This document shows, one piece after another, positions 7,387 to 15,918 of a DNA stretch of 64,000 bases (within the stretch, counting starts at the first letter, position 1; every line of letters begins with the position of its first letter). The stretch comes from JAKPBU01 sp964425695 (GTDB lineage: Bacteria; Pseudomonadota; Gammaproteobacteria; Xanthomonadales; Xanthomonadaceae): contig CAYRNF010000008.1 of assembly GCA_964425695.1 (NCBI GenBank), forward strand, positions 70,176 through 134,175, written 5' to 3'. Below the pieces are notes generated by a model. It had not been told where the DNA came from. It ran no database searches and saw only the letters and a program-made list of their open reading frames with translations. Position numbers and translations under genes: made by a program.

Positions 7387-8772
7387 ATGTCCGCTCCTGC
7401 CCACCATGTCAACGCGCAACTGCTGGCCCTGTCGCCGCTCGACGGCCGCTATGCCGGCAAGGTCGACGCGCTGCGTCCGGTGTTCTCGGAGTACGGCCTC
7501 ATCCGCGCGCGCGTGCACGTGGAGATCGAGTGGCTGCTGGCGCTGGCGTCCGAAGCCGGCATCGCCGAGCTGCCCGCCTTCACCGATGCGCAGGCCACGC
7601 GCCTGCGTGCCCTGGCCCGCGACTTCTCGGTGGACGACGCGGCTCGGGTCAAGGACATCGAACGCACCACCAACCACGACGTCAAGGCGGTGGAGTACTT
7701 CATCAAGGAGCGGCTGCGCGACGACGCCGAGCTGGGCCCGGCGCTGGAGTTCGTGCACTTCGCCTGCACCAGCGAGGACATCAACAACCTCTCCTATGGG
7801 CTCATGCTGCAGCAGGCCCGGCGCGACGTGCTGCTGCCTGCGCTGCAGGGCATCGCGGACACCCTGCGCGGCATGGCCCACGCCAACGCGGCCCAGCCCA
7901 TGCTCTCGCGCACCCACGGACAGACGGCTTCGCCGACCACGCTGGGCAAGGAACTGGCCAACGTGGTCGCCCGCCTGGAGCGCCAGATCCGCCAGATCGC
8001 GGCGGTGGAGCTCACCGGCAAGATCAACGGCGCAGTGGGCAACTACAATGCGCACGTGGCCGCTTACCCGGACGTGGACTGGCCGGCGTTCGCACGGCGC
8101 TTCGTCGAAGGGCTGGGGCTGGTCTTCAACCCGTACACCACCCAGATCGAGCCGCACGACAACGTGGCCGAACTCGGCGACGCCGCGCGCCGAGCCAACA
8201 CGATCTTGATCGACCTGGCGCGCGATATCTGGGGCTACATCTCGCTGGGCTACTTCCGCCAGAAGCTCAAGGAAGGCGAAGTCGGCTCGTCCACCATGCC
8301 GCACAAGGTCAACCCGATCGACTTCGAGAACGCCGAAGGCAATTTCGGCATCGCAAACGCGCTGTTCGAGCATTTCAGCGCCAAGCTGCCGATCAGCCGC
8401 TGGCAGCGCGACCTCACCGATTCCACCGTGCTGCGCGCGCTGGGCACCGCCTTCGGGCACACGCAGGTCGCCCTGGATTCGCTGGCGAAGGGCCTTGGCA
8501 AGCTCACCGTGAATCCCGAGCGGCTCGATGCCGACCTGGACGCGGCATGGGAAGTGCTGGCCGAGGCCGTGCAGACGGTGATGCGCCGCCATGGGCTTCC
8601 CAACCCGTACGAGCAGCTCAAGGCGCTGACCCGCGGCCAGGGCATCACCGCCGAATCGATGCGTGCGTTCGTGGAGTCGCTGGACCTGCCGGCGGCCGAC
8701 AAGCAGCGTCTGCGCGCGCTTGCCCCCGGCGGCTACACGGGCCTGGCCGAGTCGCTGGCGCGCGGCATTTGA
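7387..8772 (+). CDS. purB: adenylosuccinate lyase
   Basis: Two-step purine enzyme of 461 aa that cleaves SAICAR to AICAR and adenylosuccinate to AMP, releasing fumarate each time. The signature GSSTMPHKVNP, the TSEDINN segment and SRTHGQTASPTTLGKE are all present, and the length is that of the E. coli-type enzyme. Start at ATG 7387. It shares a divergent promoter region with fumC; the two proteins are distant homologues and fumarate from PurB can be used by FumC, though the pairing may be accidental. Confidence 0.96.
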   Translation: MSAPAHHVNAQLLALSPLDGRYAGKVDALRPVFSEYGLIRARVHVEIEWLLALASEAGIAELPAFTDAQATRLRALARDFSVDDAARVKDIERTTNHDVKAVEYFIKERLRDDAELGPALEFVHFACTSEDINNLSYGLMLQQARRDVLLPALQGIADTLRGMAHANAAQPMLSRTHGQTASPTTLGKELANVVARLERQIRQIAAVELTGKINGAVGNYNAHVAAYPDVDWPAFARRFVEGLGLVFNPYTTQIEPHDNVAELGDAARRANTILIDLARDIWGYISLGYFRQKLKEGEVGSSTMPHKVNPIDFENAEGNFGIANALFEHFSAKLPISRWQRDLTDSTVLRALGTAFGHTQVALDSLAKGLGKLTVNPERLDADLDAAWEVLAEAVQTVMRRHGLPNPYEQLKALTRGQGITAESMRAFVESLDLPAADKQRLRALAPGGYTGLAESLARGI

Positions 8773-8793
8773 GCGCGCGCAGGTCCTGACGCC

Positions 8794-9192
8794 GTGCAGC
8801 TGCTCATCAACATCGACGTGCCCGACGTGGCCCAGGCAGAGCGCTTCTATACCGCGGCGTTCGGCCTGCGTCCGGCACGGCGGTTCGGCGACGACGGCGT
8901 GGAACTGCTCGGTGCCGGCGTGCCCGTCTACCTGCTGCGCAAGGCCGCTGGCACGCAGGCGGCCGGCGCGGCGGTCCGCGACTACGCACGCCACTGGTCG
9001 CCGGTGCATTGCGACGTCGCGGTGGAGGACATCGAAGCCGCGCTCGAGCGCGCCGTGCAGGCCGGCGCGCGCCAGGAAGGCGGGCTGCGCACGGCAGGCT
9101 GGGGGCGCATCGTGCAGCTTGCCGATCCTTTCGGACACGGCTGGTGCCTGATCCAGTTCAGCGCCGCCGGCTACGACGCGATCGCCACGTGA
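8794..9192 (+). CDS. VOC (glyoxalase/bleomycin-resistance fold) protein
   Basis: A 132-aa protein of the vicinal oxygen chelate superfamily. The two beta-alpha-beta-beta-beta modules are visible: residues 1-60 (DVPDVAQAERFYTAAFGLRPARRF) and 65-125 (CDVAVEDIEAALERAVQAGARQEG, LADPFGHGWCLIQF). Members bind a metal and act as lyases, dioxygenases or resistance proteins; the substrate here cannot be told. The start is GTG at 8794, 21 nt after purB. The stop overlaps a GTG that may start the next gene, which suggests coupling with the RoxA homologue. Confidence 0.85.
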   Translation: MQLLINIDVPDVAQAERFYTAAFGLRPARRFGDDGVELLGAGVPVYLLRKAAGTQAAGAAVRDYARHWSPVHCDVAVEDIEAALERAVQAGARQEGGLRTAGWGRIVQLADPFGHGWCLIQFSAAGYDAIAT

Positions 9193-10442
9193 GCCGCGGG
9201 CGCTCCAGCACCGGAACCGGCAGGGCGCAACCGGCACCGCGCAGGCGCGCAGCGTCCGCGTCGCTGCCCATCGAGGTGCAAGGCTCGCCCCGCCAGCCGC
9301 TGGGCATGCCCGCGGCGGGGTTCCTGCGCGACTACTGGCAAAAGCGTCCGCTGCTGGTGCGCGGCGCGTTTCCCGGCTTCGAGTCGCCGCTTTCGCCGGA
9401 AGACCTGGCCGGCCTGGCCTGCGAAGAGGGCGTGCTGGCGCGGATCGTCGCCCACGATCCCGCGTCCGACGGATGGATGGTGCGCCACGGTCCGTTCCCG
9501 GAGGCCATGTTCCCGGACATGCCGCACCACGACTGGACCCTGCTGGTGCAGGACGTGGACAAGTGGGATGCGGACGTGCGCGCATTGCTGGACCGCTTCG
9601 ATTTCCTGCCGCGCTGGCGCATCGACGACGTGATGATCAGCTTCGCCGCGCCGGGCGGATCGGTGGGCGCGCACGTGGACCAGTACGACGTGTTCCTGCT
9701 GCAGGGCCAGGGTCGCCGCCGCTGGCAGATCGACACCCGCCCCGATCCGCCGGTCCACTACCGCCTCGACGTGGAACTGAAGCTGCTGCAGCGCTTCACG
9801 CCCGACCACGACTGGGTGCTGGAACCCGGCGACATGCTGTACCTGCCGCCGGGCGTGCCGCACCACGGCGTCGCCGAGGATGCCTGCCTCACCTATTCCA
9901 TCGGCATGCGCGCGCCGGCGGCCGCGGAGCTGCTCGGCGATTTCGTGGATACGCTGGCGAGCGAAGCCGACGAAGCGCTGCGCTATGCGGACCCGGACCT
10001 GGCGCCGCCCGCGCATCCGCATGAGATCGACGCGGCCGCGATGGGCCGCGTGGTCGCCGCGCTGAACCGGCTGCGCATGAACGACCCGGAGCGGCTGGGC
10101 GACTGGTTCGGCCGCTTCATCACCCAGTACCGCAGCGCCCACCAGCCGATGGCCGCCGACGGCGCGCGGTCGCGCATCGAGATCGAGTGGGACCTGCAGC
10201 AGGGCGCGCAGCTGCTGCGCTTCCCCTGGACGCGTGCGGCGTGGCGGCGCTCCGGCCGGGCGGCGCGGCTGTACGTCGCCGGTGAAGAATTCAACCTGCC
10301 CCGGCGCGACGCCATGCTGCTGGCCGCGGCGCAGTCGCTGGACGGCAGCGCCTACGCGGCCCTGTCCGAGGCCGGGCGCGACGCGGTGCAGGCCCTAATC
10401 GGGATGGGCCATTACCAGCTCGCCGTGGCGGACGAGGACTAG
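9189..10442 (+). CDS. roxA: JmjC-type ribosomal oxygenase, RoxA/YcfD-like (50S L16 arginine hydroxylase)
   Basis: Fe(II)/2-oxoglutarate-dependent oxygenase of the cupin-4 group. It aligns by eye along its length with E. coli YcfD, which hydroxylates an arginine of ribosomal protein L16: WRIDDVMISFAAPGG, then the metal-binding HVDQYDVFLLQGQGRRRW (His and Asp ligands), then LEPGDMLYLPPGVPHHG (second His ligand). A C-terminal winged-helix-like region follows. The N-terminus is uncertain: GTG 9189 (417 aa, overlapping the previous stop), GTG 9276 (388 aa) or ATG 9306 (378 aa). The last two are closer to the usual 370-390 aa. Role in translation is inferred from the family. Confidence 0.9.
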   Translation: MSRGRSSTGTGRAQPAPRRRAASASLPIEVQGSPRQPLGMPAAGFLRDYWQKRPLLVRGAFPGFESPLSPEDLAGLACEEGVLARIVAHDPASDGWMVRHGPFPEAMFPDMPHHDWTLLVQDVDKWDADVRALLDRFDFLPRWRIDDVMISFAAPGGSVGAHVDQYDVFLLQGQGRRRWQIDTRPDPPVHYRLDVELKLLQRFTPDHDWVLEPGDMLYLPPGVPHHGVAEDACLTYSIGMRAPAAAELLGDFVDTLASEADEALRYADPDLAPPAHPHEIDAAAMGRVVAALNRLRMNDPERLGDWFGRFITQYRSAHQPMAADGARSRIEIEWDLQQGAQLLRFPWTRAAWRRSGRAARLYVAGEEFNLPRRDAMLLAAAQSLDGSAYAALSEAGRDAVQALIGMGHYQLAVADED

Positions 10443-10452
10443 GCGCGTACGC

Positions 10453-11430
10453 ATGCCGGCCTTCCGTGTCGAAGCCGTGGACTACGCCGCGGCGGCCGCG
10501 GACCTGCATGCGGTCCGCGACGCCGTCTTCGTGCGGGAACAGGGCGTGCCGGCCACGCTGGAACGCGATGCCGCCGACCCGCGCTGCCTGCACGTGCTGG
10601 CGCGCGACGCTGCCGGCTCGCCCATCGGCGCGGCCCGGCTGGTGCCGCCGTTCGTGGCGGTCAACGGCTGCGTGGGCGCACAGACCGCAGCGGGCGCCGA
10701 CGCGCACGACGCCGCCGATCCCCTGCCCCGCATCGGGCGCATGGCCGTGGTGGCGGACTGGCGCAGCCACGGCGTGGGCGAGGCCATGCTGGCGGTGCTG
10801 GAGGACCTGGCCCGGCAGCGCGGCTGGCCCACCGTGGCGCTGCACGCGCAGGCGCCGGCGATCCGCTTCTACATGCGCCTGGGCTACCTGCCGGACGGAC
10901 CGCGCTTCCACGAGGCCGGCATCGAACACCAGGCCATGCACCGCCGCCTCGCGGGCGCAAGCGCGATCGACACGCGCGAAGCCGCCATCGCCACCCTGGT
11001 CGCGCTGGCGCACCGCGCGCGGCGAAGCCTGCGCATCTACAGCCGTGCTTTGGACCCGGGCCTGCTGGATGCACCTGAAGTGCTGGACGCGCTGCGCCGG
11101 TTCGCGGTGCGCGGTGGCGGCGTCGAGATCCGCATCCTGCTGCAGGACGCGGCCACCCCGCAGCGCGCGAATGCGCCCGTGCTGGCCCTGGCGCAACGGC
11201 TTCCCAGCGTGCTGCTGCTGCGCGAGGTGGACGATCCGGTGGATCGCGCCTACGTGCCGGCATTCGTGGCCAACGACGCGGGCGGCAGCTACTTCAGGCC
11301 GCTCGGCCATCGCTTCGACGGCGAGGCGCAGCTTGCGGCGCCGGGCCGCGCGCGCCAGCTCGGCGACGAGTTCGACCGCATCTGGGAGCGCGCGCGCCCC
11401 TGCGCGGAACTACGCGCCCTGGGCCTGTAG
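10453..11430 (+). CDS. GNAT-family N-acetyltransferase with a C-terminal PLD-like/DUF7931-type domain
   Basis: A 325-aa two-domain protein. Residues 1-155 are a GNAT fold: VRDAVFVREQGVPATLERD at the start, an acetyl-CoA loop in LPRIGRMAVVADWRSHGVGEAMLAVLE, and the C-terminal AQAPAIRFYMRLGYLPDG. Residues 160-325 form a second domain of unknown function containing ARRSLRIYSRALDPGLLD and FRPLGHRFDG, as seen in xanthomonad homologues. It starts 10 nt after the RoxA gene and so is probably the last gene of a purB-proximal transcription unit. Its acceptor substrate is unknown. Confidence 0.85.
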   Translation: MPAFRVEAVDYAAAAADLHAVRDAVFVREQGVPATLERDAADPRCLHVLARDAAGSPIGAARLVPPFVAVNGCVGAQTAAGADAHDAADPLPRIGRMAVVADWRSHGVGEAMLAVLEDLARQRGWPTVALHAQAPAIRFYMRLGYLPDGPRFHEAGIEHQAMHRRLAGASAIDTREAAIATLVALAHRARRSLRIYSRALDPGLLDAPEVLDALRRFAVRGGGVEIRILLQDAATPQRANAPVLALAQRLPSVLLLREVDDPVDRAYVPAFVANDAGGSYFRPLGHRFDGEAQLAAPGRARQLGDEFDRIWERARPCAELRALGL

Positions 11431-11517
11431 GCCCGCGCCACGGGCGCCATGGCGCGCGCGCCGTGGCGCCCCGCACGCGCGCCGGCCCCGATGATGCGCC
11501 GCGACAAGCGCTGGGGC

Positions 11518-11523
11518 TATAAT
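11518..11523 (+). promoter_or_regulatory. -10 box of the suc operon
   Basis: A perfect TATAAT lies 120 nt upstream of the sucA GTG start, in the 213-nt gap after the acetyltransferase gene. No good -35 box is visible, so this promoter may depend on an activator. Confidence 0.5.
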
Positions 11524-11643
11524 TTCCGGCCTTGCGCGTCCGCGTCCGGGTTCGCGCGATTCCCAGAAAAATCAGCCGCTTGCCGTGCACTCCTGCGCGG
11601 CCAAGGCGCCACCTTCGCCCCGCTCTCCATTCGCCGACCCCAC

Positions 11644-14499
11644 GTGGACAACCTCCTGAAGCAGTTCGCCCAATCCTCGCAACTCGGCGCCAACGCCGCC
11701 TGGATCGAGGACCTGTACGAGCAGTACCTGGCCGCTCCGGACAGCGTCGACGCGAAATGGCGGGCCTACTTCGACGGGTTCAAGGGGCGCGAAGCCGGCG
11801 ACGTGCCGCACTCGACCGTGCGCGACGCCGTGGCAGCCGCGGGCCGGGCCGCGCGCGACCATGGCGTGGCCGGCACGTCCGGCCCGGCCTCCGGCGACGA
11901 CCGCGAACGCGGCGTGGGCAAGCTGATCACCGCCTACCGCTCGCGCGGGCACCTGGCGGCCAAGCTCGATCCGCTGGGCATGATGGAAGCGCCCGAGGCG
12001 CCCGACCTGGCGCTGGGCTTCCACCGCCTGTCCGAAGGCGATGCGGACAGCGAGTTCAGCACCGGCGGCGTGGCCGGCAAGGAGCGCATGAAGCTGCGCG
12101 ACCTGGTCGCGCTGCTCAAGGCCACCTACACCGGCCCGATCGGCGCCGAGTTCATGCACATCTCCGACGCCGAACAGCGGCGCTGGATGTACGAGCGGCT
12201 GGAAGCCGCCGGCGGCCGCTTCGACCGCAGCGCCGAGGAACGGCGCCGGATCCTGGAGCGGCTCACCGCCGCCGAAGGGCTGGAGCGCTACCTGCACACC
12301 AAGTACGTCGGCCAGAAGCGGTTCTCGCTGGAAGGCGGCGATGCGCTGATCCCGCTGCTGGACACCTTGATCCGCCGTGCCGGCGGCGACGGCGTCAAGG
12401 ACATCGTGATCGGCATGGCCCACCGCGGCCGCCTCAACGTGCTGATCAACACGCTGGGCAAGCCGCCGCGCGTCCTGTTCGACGAGTTCGAAGGCAAGTT
12501 CGACCACGGCAACGGCGATCGCGCGCACACCGGCGACGTCAAGTACCACATGGGCTTCTCCGCCGACATCGCCACCCCCGGCGGCCCGGTGCACCTGGCG
12601 CTGGCGTTCAATCCGTCGCACCTGGAGATCGTGGACCCGGTGGTGGCCGGCAGCGTGCGATCGCGCCAGCAGCGCCGCGGCGACAAGGCGCGCAGGCAGG
12701 TGATGCCAGTGCTGCTGCACGGCGACGCCGCCTTCGCCGGCCAGGGCGTGGTGATGGAGCTGTTCCAGATGTCGCAGGCGCGCGGATTCGCCGTGGGCGG
12801 CACCGTGCACGTGGTCATCAACAACCAGGTGGGCTTCACCACCAGCGACAAGCAGGACGCGCGCAGCACCCTGTACTGCACCGATGTCGCCAAGATGGTG
12901 GGCGCGCCGGTGCTGCACGTGAACGGCGACGATCCCGAAGCGGTGGTGTTCTGCGCCGAACTGGCGCTGGACTTCCGCCAGCGCTTCGGCAAGGACGTGG
13001 TCATCGACCTGGTCTGCTACCGCCGCCACGGACACAACGAAGCCGACGAGCCCGCCGCGACCCAGCCGCAGATGTACCAGACCATCCGCGCGCACCGCAC
13101 CACCCGCGAGCTGTACGCCGCGCGGCTGGTGGCCGACGGCACGATCGGCGAAGCCGATGCGAAGGCGGTGGTGGACGCCTACCGCGACAGGCTCGACAGC
13201 GGCGAGGTCACCACCGAGGTCGCCAGCGTCAAGCCGGACGAGTTCACCATCGACTGGTCGAAGTACCTGGCCGGCAAGCTGTCCGATCCGGTGGACACCA
13301 CGGTGCCGCGCGACAAGCTGGACGCGCTGGCGAAGGCGATCACCACCGTGCCCGCCGACGTCACGCTGCACCCGCGCGTGGCCAAGATCTACGAAGACCG
13401 CCGCAAGATGGCCGCCGGCGAGCTGCCCGGCGACTGGGGCTTCGCCGAGAACCTGGCTTACGCGACCCTGCTGGACCAGGGCTACAAGCTGCGCCTGGTC
13501 GGCCAGGACAGCGGCCGCGGCACCTTCTTCCACCGCCATGCGGTGCTGCACGACCAGAAGGCGGACCGCGACTACCTGCCGCTGCAGCAGCTGGTGAAGG
13601 ACGTGCCCGGCAGGAGCGTCGAGGACGCGACGATCATCGACTCGCTGCTCAGCGAGGAAGCGGTGATGGCGTTCGAGTACGGCTTCTCCACCGCCGACCC
13701 GTCCACGCTCGACATCTGGGAAGCGCAGTTCGGCGACTTCGCCAACGGCGCGCAGGTGGTGATCGACCAGTTCATCAGCTCCGGCGAGGCCAAGTGGGAC
13801 CGCCTGTGCGGCCTGGCGCTGTTCCTCCCGCACGGCTACGAAGGCCAGGGTCCCGAGCACAGTTCGGCCCGCCTGGAACGCTTCCTGCAGCTGTGCGCAC
13901 TGGACAACATGCTGGTCTGCGCGCCCACCACGCCGGCGCAGGCCTTCCACATGATCCGCCGCCAGCTGTGCATGGCCACGCGCAAGCCGCTGGTGGTGAT
14001 GACCCCGAAGTCCCTGCTGCGCCACAAGCTGGCGGTGTCGTCGCTGGACGAACTGGCCGGCGGTTCGTTCCAGCACCTGATCCCCGATGCGCAGGCCGAC
14101 GCGAAGAAGGTCGGACGCGTGGTCGTGTGCTCGGGCAAGGTCTACTACGACCTGCTGGAAGACGCCCAGAAGCGCAAGCTCGACGGCGTCGCGATCCTGC
14201 GCGTGGAGCAGCTCTACCCGTTCCCGCGCAAGCAGCTGGCGGCCGAGCTGAAGCGCTACGCCAAGGCCACCGACGTGGTGTGGTGCCAGGAAGAGCCGCA
14301 GAACCAGGGCGCGTGGTACCAGATCCAGCACCACCTGGTGCATTGCCTGCAGCCGAAGCAGGCCCTGCACTACGCCGGGCGCGCCCGCTCGCCGGCACCG
14401 GCGGTGGGCCATTTCAACGACCACGTGGCCGAACAGCAGCAGCTGGTCGCCGACGCGCTGGTCAACCCGCTCAACGACAAGCAGATCGCTGCCGAATAA
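11644..14499 (+). CDS. sucA: 2-oxoglutarate dehydrogenase E1 component
   Basis: Thiamine-diphosphate-dependent E1 subunit of 951 aa that decarboxylates 2-oxoglutarate in the TCA cycle. It carries the E1 N-terminal peptide (LYEQYLAAPDSVDAKWRAYFDGF), which binds the E2 core, the IGMAHRGRLNVL segment, the diphosphate/Mg2+ region (HVNGDDPEAV), and the transketolase-like C-terminal domain (FLPHGYEGQGPEHSSARLERFLQL). The chosen GTG start gives the usual N-terminus MDNLLKQFAQSSQL; upstream codons look non-coding. It is first in an operon with sucB and lpd, 54 nt apart from sucB. Confidence 0.97.
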   Translation: MDNLLKQFAQSSQLGANAAWIEDLYEQYLAAPDSVDAKWRAYFDGFKGREAGDVPHSTVRDAVAAAGRAARDHGVAGTSGPASGDDRERGVGKLITAYRSRGHLAAKLDPLGMMEAPEAPDLALGFHRLSEGDADSEFSTGGVAGKERMKLRDLVALLKATYTGPIGAEFMHISDAEQRRWMYERLEAAGGRFDRSAEERRRILERLTAAEGLERYLHTKYVGQKRFSLEGGDALIPLLDTLIRRAGGDGVKDIVIGMAHRGRLNVLINTLGKPPRVLFDEFEGKFDHGNGDRAHTGDVKYHMGFSADIATPGGPVHLALAFNPSHLEIVDPVVAGSVRSRQQRRGDKARRQVMPVLLHGDAAFAGQGVVMELFQMSQARGFAVGGTVHVVINNQVGFTTSDKQDARSTLYCTDVAKMVGAPVLHVNGDDPEAVVFCAELALDFRQRFGKDVVIDLVCYRRHGHNEADEPAATQPQMYQTIRAHRTTRELYAARLVADGTIGEADAKAVVDAYRDRLDSGEVTTEVASVKPDEFTIDWSKYLAGKLSDPVDTTVPRDKLDALAKAITTVPADVTLHPRVAKIYEDRRKMAAGELPGDWGFAENLAYATLLDQGYKLRLVGQDSGRGTFFHRHAVLHDQKADRDYLPLQQLVKDVPGRSVEDATIIDSLLSEEAVMAFEYGFSTADPSTLDIWEAQFGDFANGAQVVIDQFISSGEAKWDRLCGLALFLPHGYEGQGPEHSSARLERFLQLCALDNMLVCAPTTPAQAFHMIRRQLCMATRKPLVVMTPKSLLRHKLAVSSLDELAGGSFQHLIPDAQADAKKVGRVVVCSGKVYYDLLEDAQKRKLDGVAILRVEQLYPFPRKQLAAELKRYAKATDVVWCQEEPQNQGAWYQIQHHLVHCLQPKQALHYAGRARSPAPAVGHFNDHVAEQQQLVADALVNPLNDKQIAAE

Positions 14500-14553
14500 C
14501 CATCCGGTCGCCCCGCGCGCAGCGCGGGCCGACATCCGAAAACAGGACGCCCC

Positions 14554-15789
14554 ATGGCCACCGAAATCAAAGTCCCCGTGCTCCCCGAATCGGTTTCCGA
14601 CGCCACCATCGCCAGCTGGCACAAGAAGCCGGGCGACGCGGTCAAGCGCGACGAGAACCTGGTGGACCTGGAAACCGACAAGGTCGTGCTTGAAGTGCCG
14701 TCCACCGTCGATGGCGTGCTGAAGGAAATCAAGTTCGAGGAAGGCGCCACCGTCACCAGCCAGCAGGTCATCGCTGTGATCGAGGAAGGCGCCGCGGCCA
14801 CGGCGGAAGCGCCCAAGGACGAGGCCGCCGCCAAGACCGAAGCGGCACCCGCCGCGGGCCCGCAGGACGTGCAGGCCAAGCCGGAAGCGGCCAAGGCCGC
14901 GCCGGCTCCCGCCAAGGCCGCGCCCGCCGCGGCGGGCGGCGCGGGGCTGCCCCCGGGCGCCGCGTTCACCGCGAAGAAGGAAGGCATCGACCCGTCGCAG
15001 GTCGAAGGCACGGGCCGCCGCGGCGCGGTGACCAAGGAAGACCTGGTCAACTACGCGTCCGGCAGGACCGCCGGCGTCAGCGGCGGCGCGCGTCCGGAAG
15101 AGCGCGTGCCCATGACCCGCATCCGCAAGCGCATCGCCGAGCGCCTGATGCAGTCGAAGAATTCCATCGCCATGCTCACCTCGTTCAACGAGGTCAACCT
15201 GGGCAAGGTCATGGCCATGCGCAAGGAGCTGGGCGAAGGCTTCGAGAAGGCCAACGGCATCAAGCTTGGCTTCATGAGCTTCTTCGCCAAGGCCGCTGCC
15301 AACGCGCTGCAGAAGTACCCGGTGATCAATGCGTCCGTGGACGGCGACGACATCATCTACCACGGCTACGCCGACATCTCGATCGCCGTGTCCACCGACA
15401 AGGGCCTGGTGACGCCGGTGCTGCGCAACGTGGAGCGCATGTCCTTCGCCGACATCGAGAACGGCATCGCCGGCTACGCCAAGGCCGCGCGCGAAGGCGG
15501 CCTCAAGCTGGAAGACCTGCAGGGCGGCACGTTCACCATCACCAACGGCGGCACCTTCGGCTCGCTGATGTCCACGCCGATCGTCAATCCGCCGCAGAGC
15601 GCCATCCTGGGCATGCACGCCATCAAGGACCGCGCCATCGTCGAGAACGGCCAGGTCATGGCCGCGCCGATGATGTACATCGCGCTGTCCTACGACCACC
15701 GCATCATCGACGGCAAGGACGCGGTGCTGTTCCTGGTGGACATCAAGAACCAGCTGGAAAACCCGCATCGCATGCTGCTGGGGATGTAA
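14554..15789 (+). CDS. sucB: dihydrolipoyllysine-residue succinyltransferase (E2 of 2-oxoglutarate dehydrogenase)
   Basis: E2 core of the 2-oxoglutarate dehydrogenase complex, 411 aa. There is one lipoyl domain (residues 1-77) with the lipoylated Lys43 in DLETDKVVLE, an Ala/Pro/Lys-rich linker (about 83-130), a peripheral subunit-binding domain (about 133-168), and the catalytic domain (about 180-411) with the HxxxDG motif at His382-Asp386. A single lipoyl domain and the succinyl-type sequence separate it from pyruvate dehydrogenase E2. The gene is followed by a 129-nt gap holding an inverted repeat before lpd. Confidence 0.97.
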   Translation: MATEIKVPVLPESVSDATIASWHKKPGDAVKRDENLVDLETDKVVLEVPSTVDGVLKEIKFEEGATVTSQQVIAVIEEGAAATAEAPKDEAAAKTEAAPAAGPQDVQAKPEAAKAAPAPAKAAPAAAGGAGLPPGAAFTAKKEGIDPSQVEGTGRRGAVTKEDLVNYASGRTAGVSGGARPEERVPMTRIRKRIAERLMQSKNSIAMLTSFNEVNLGKVMAMRKELGEGFEKANGIKLGFMSFFAKAAANALQKYPVINASVDGDDIIYHGYADISIAVSTDKGLVTPVLRNVERMSFADIENGIAGYAKAAREGGLKLEDLQGGTFTITNGGTFGSLMSTPIVNPPQSAILGMHAIKDRAIVENGQVMAAPMMYIALSYDHRIIDGKDAVLFLVDIKNQLENPHRMLLGM

Positions 15790-15794
15790 GGAAG

Positions 15795-15900
15795 GCCGGG
15801 ACTCGGGACTCGGGACCCGGGGCTCGGCACGCAACGATGGGGGCTCGATTCGCCTGAGGCTGTATCTGGCGAGTCCCGAGCCTCCAGTCCCGAGTCCCGC
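15795..15900. repeat. GGGACTC-type inverted repeat between sucB and lpd
   Basis: The left arm (15795-15829) contains two direct GGGACTC units followed by GGGACCCGGGGCTCGG. The right arm (15869-15900) contains the reverse complements, including CGAGTCCCGAG and CAGTCCCGAGTCCCGC. About 40 nt separate the arms. It looks like a dispersed intergenic element; I recall GGGACTCGGGACTC strings between genes in related genomes. In the mRNA it would fold into a large hairpin between sucB and lpd, so it could reduce read-through or protect the upstream message. Confidence 0.65.
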
Positions 15901-15918
15901 ATCCAACGGACTCACGCA

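Noticed and set aside
11572..15915. A 1447-codon open frame on the minus strand across sucA and sucB
   Set aside because: It is antisense to two clear genes. Its translation is His/Arg/Val/Gly-rich with no recognisable domain, as expected from the complement of GC-rich codons.
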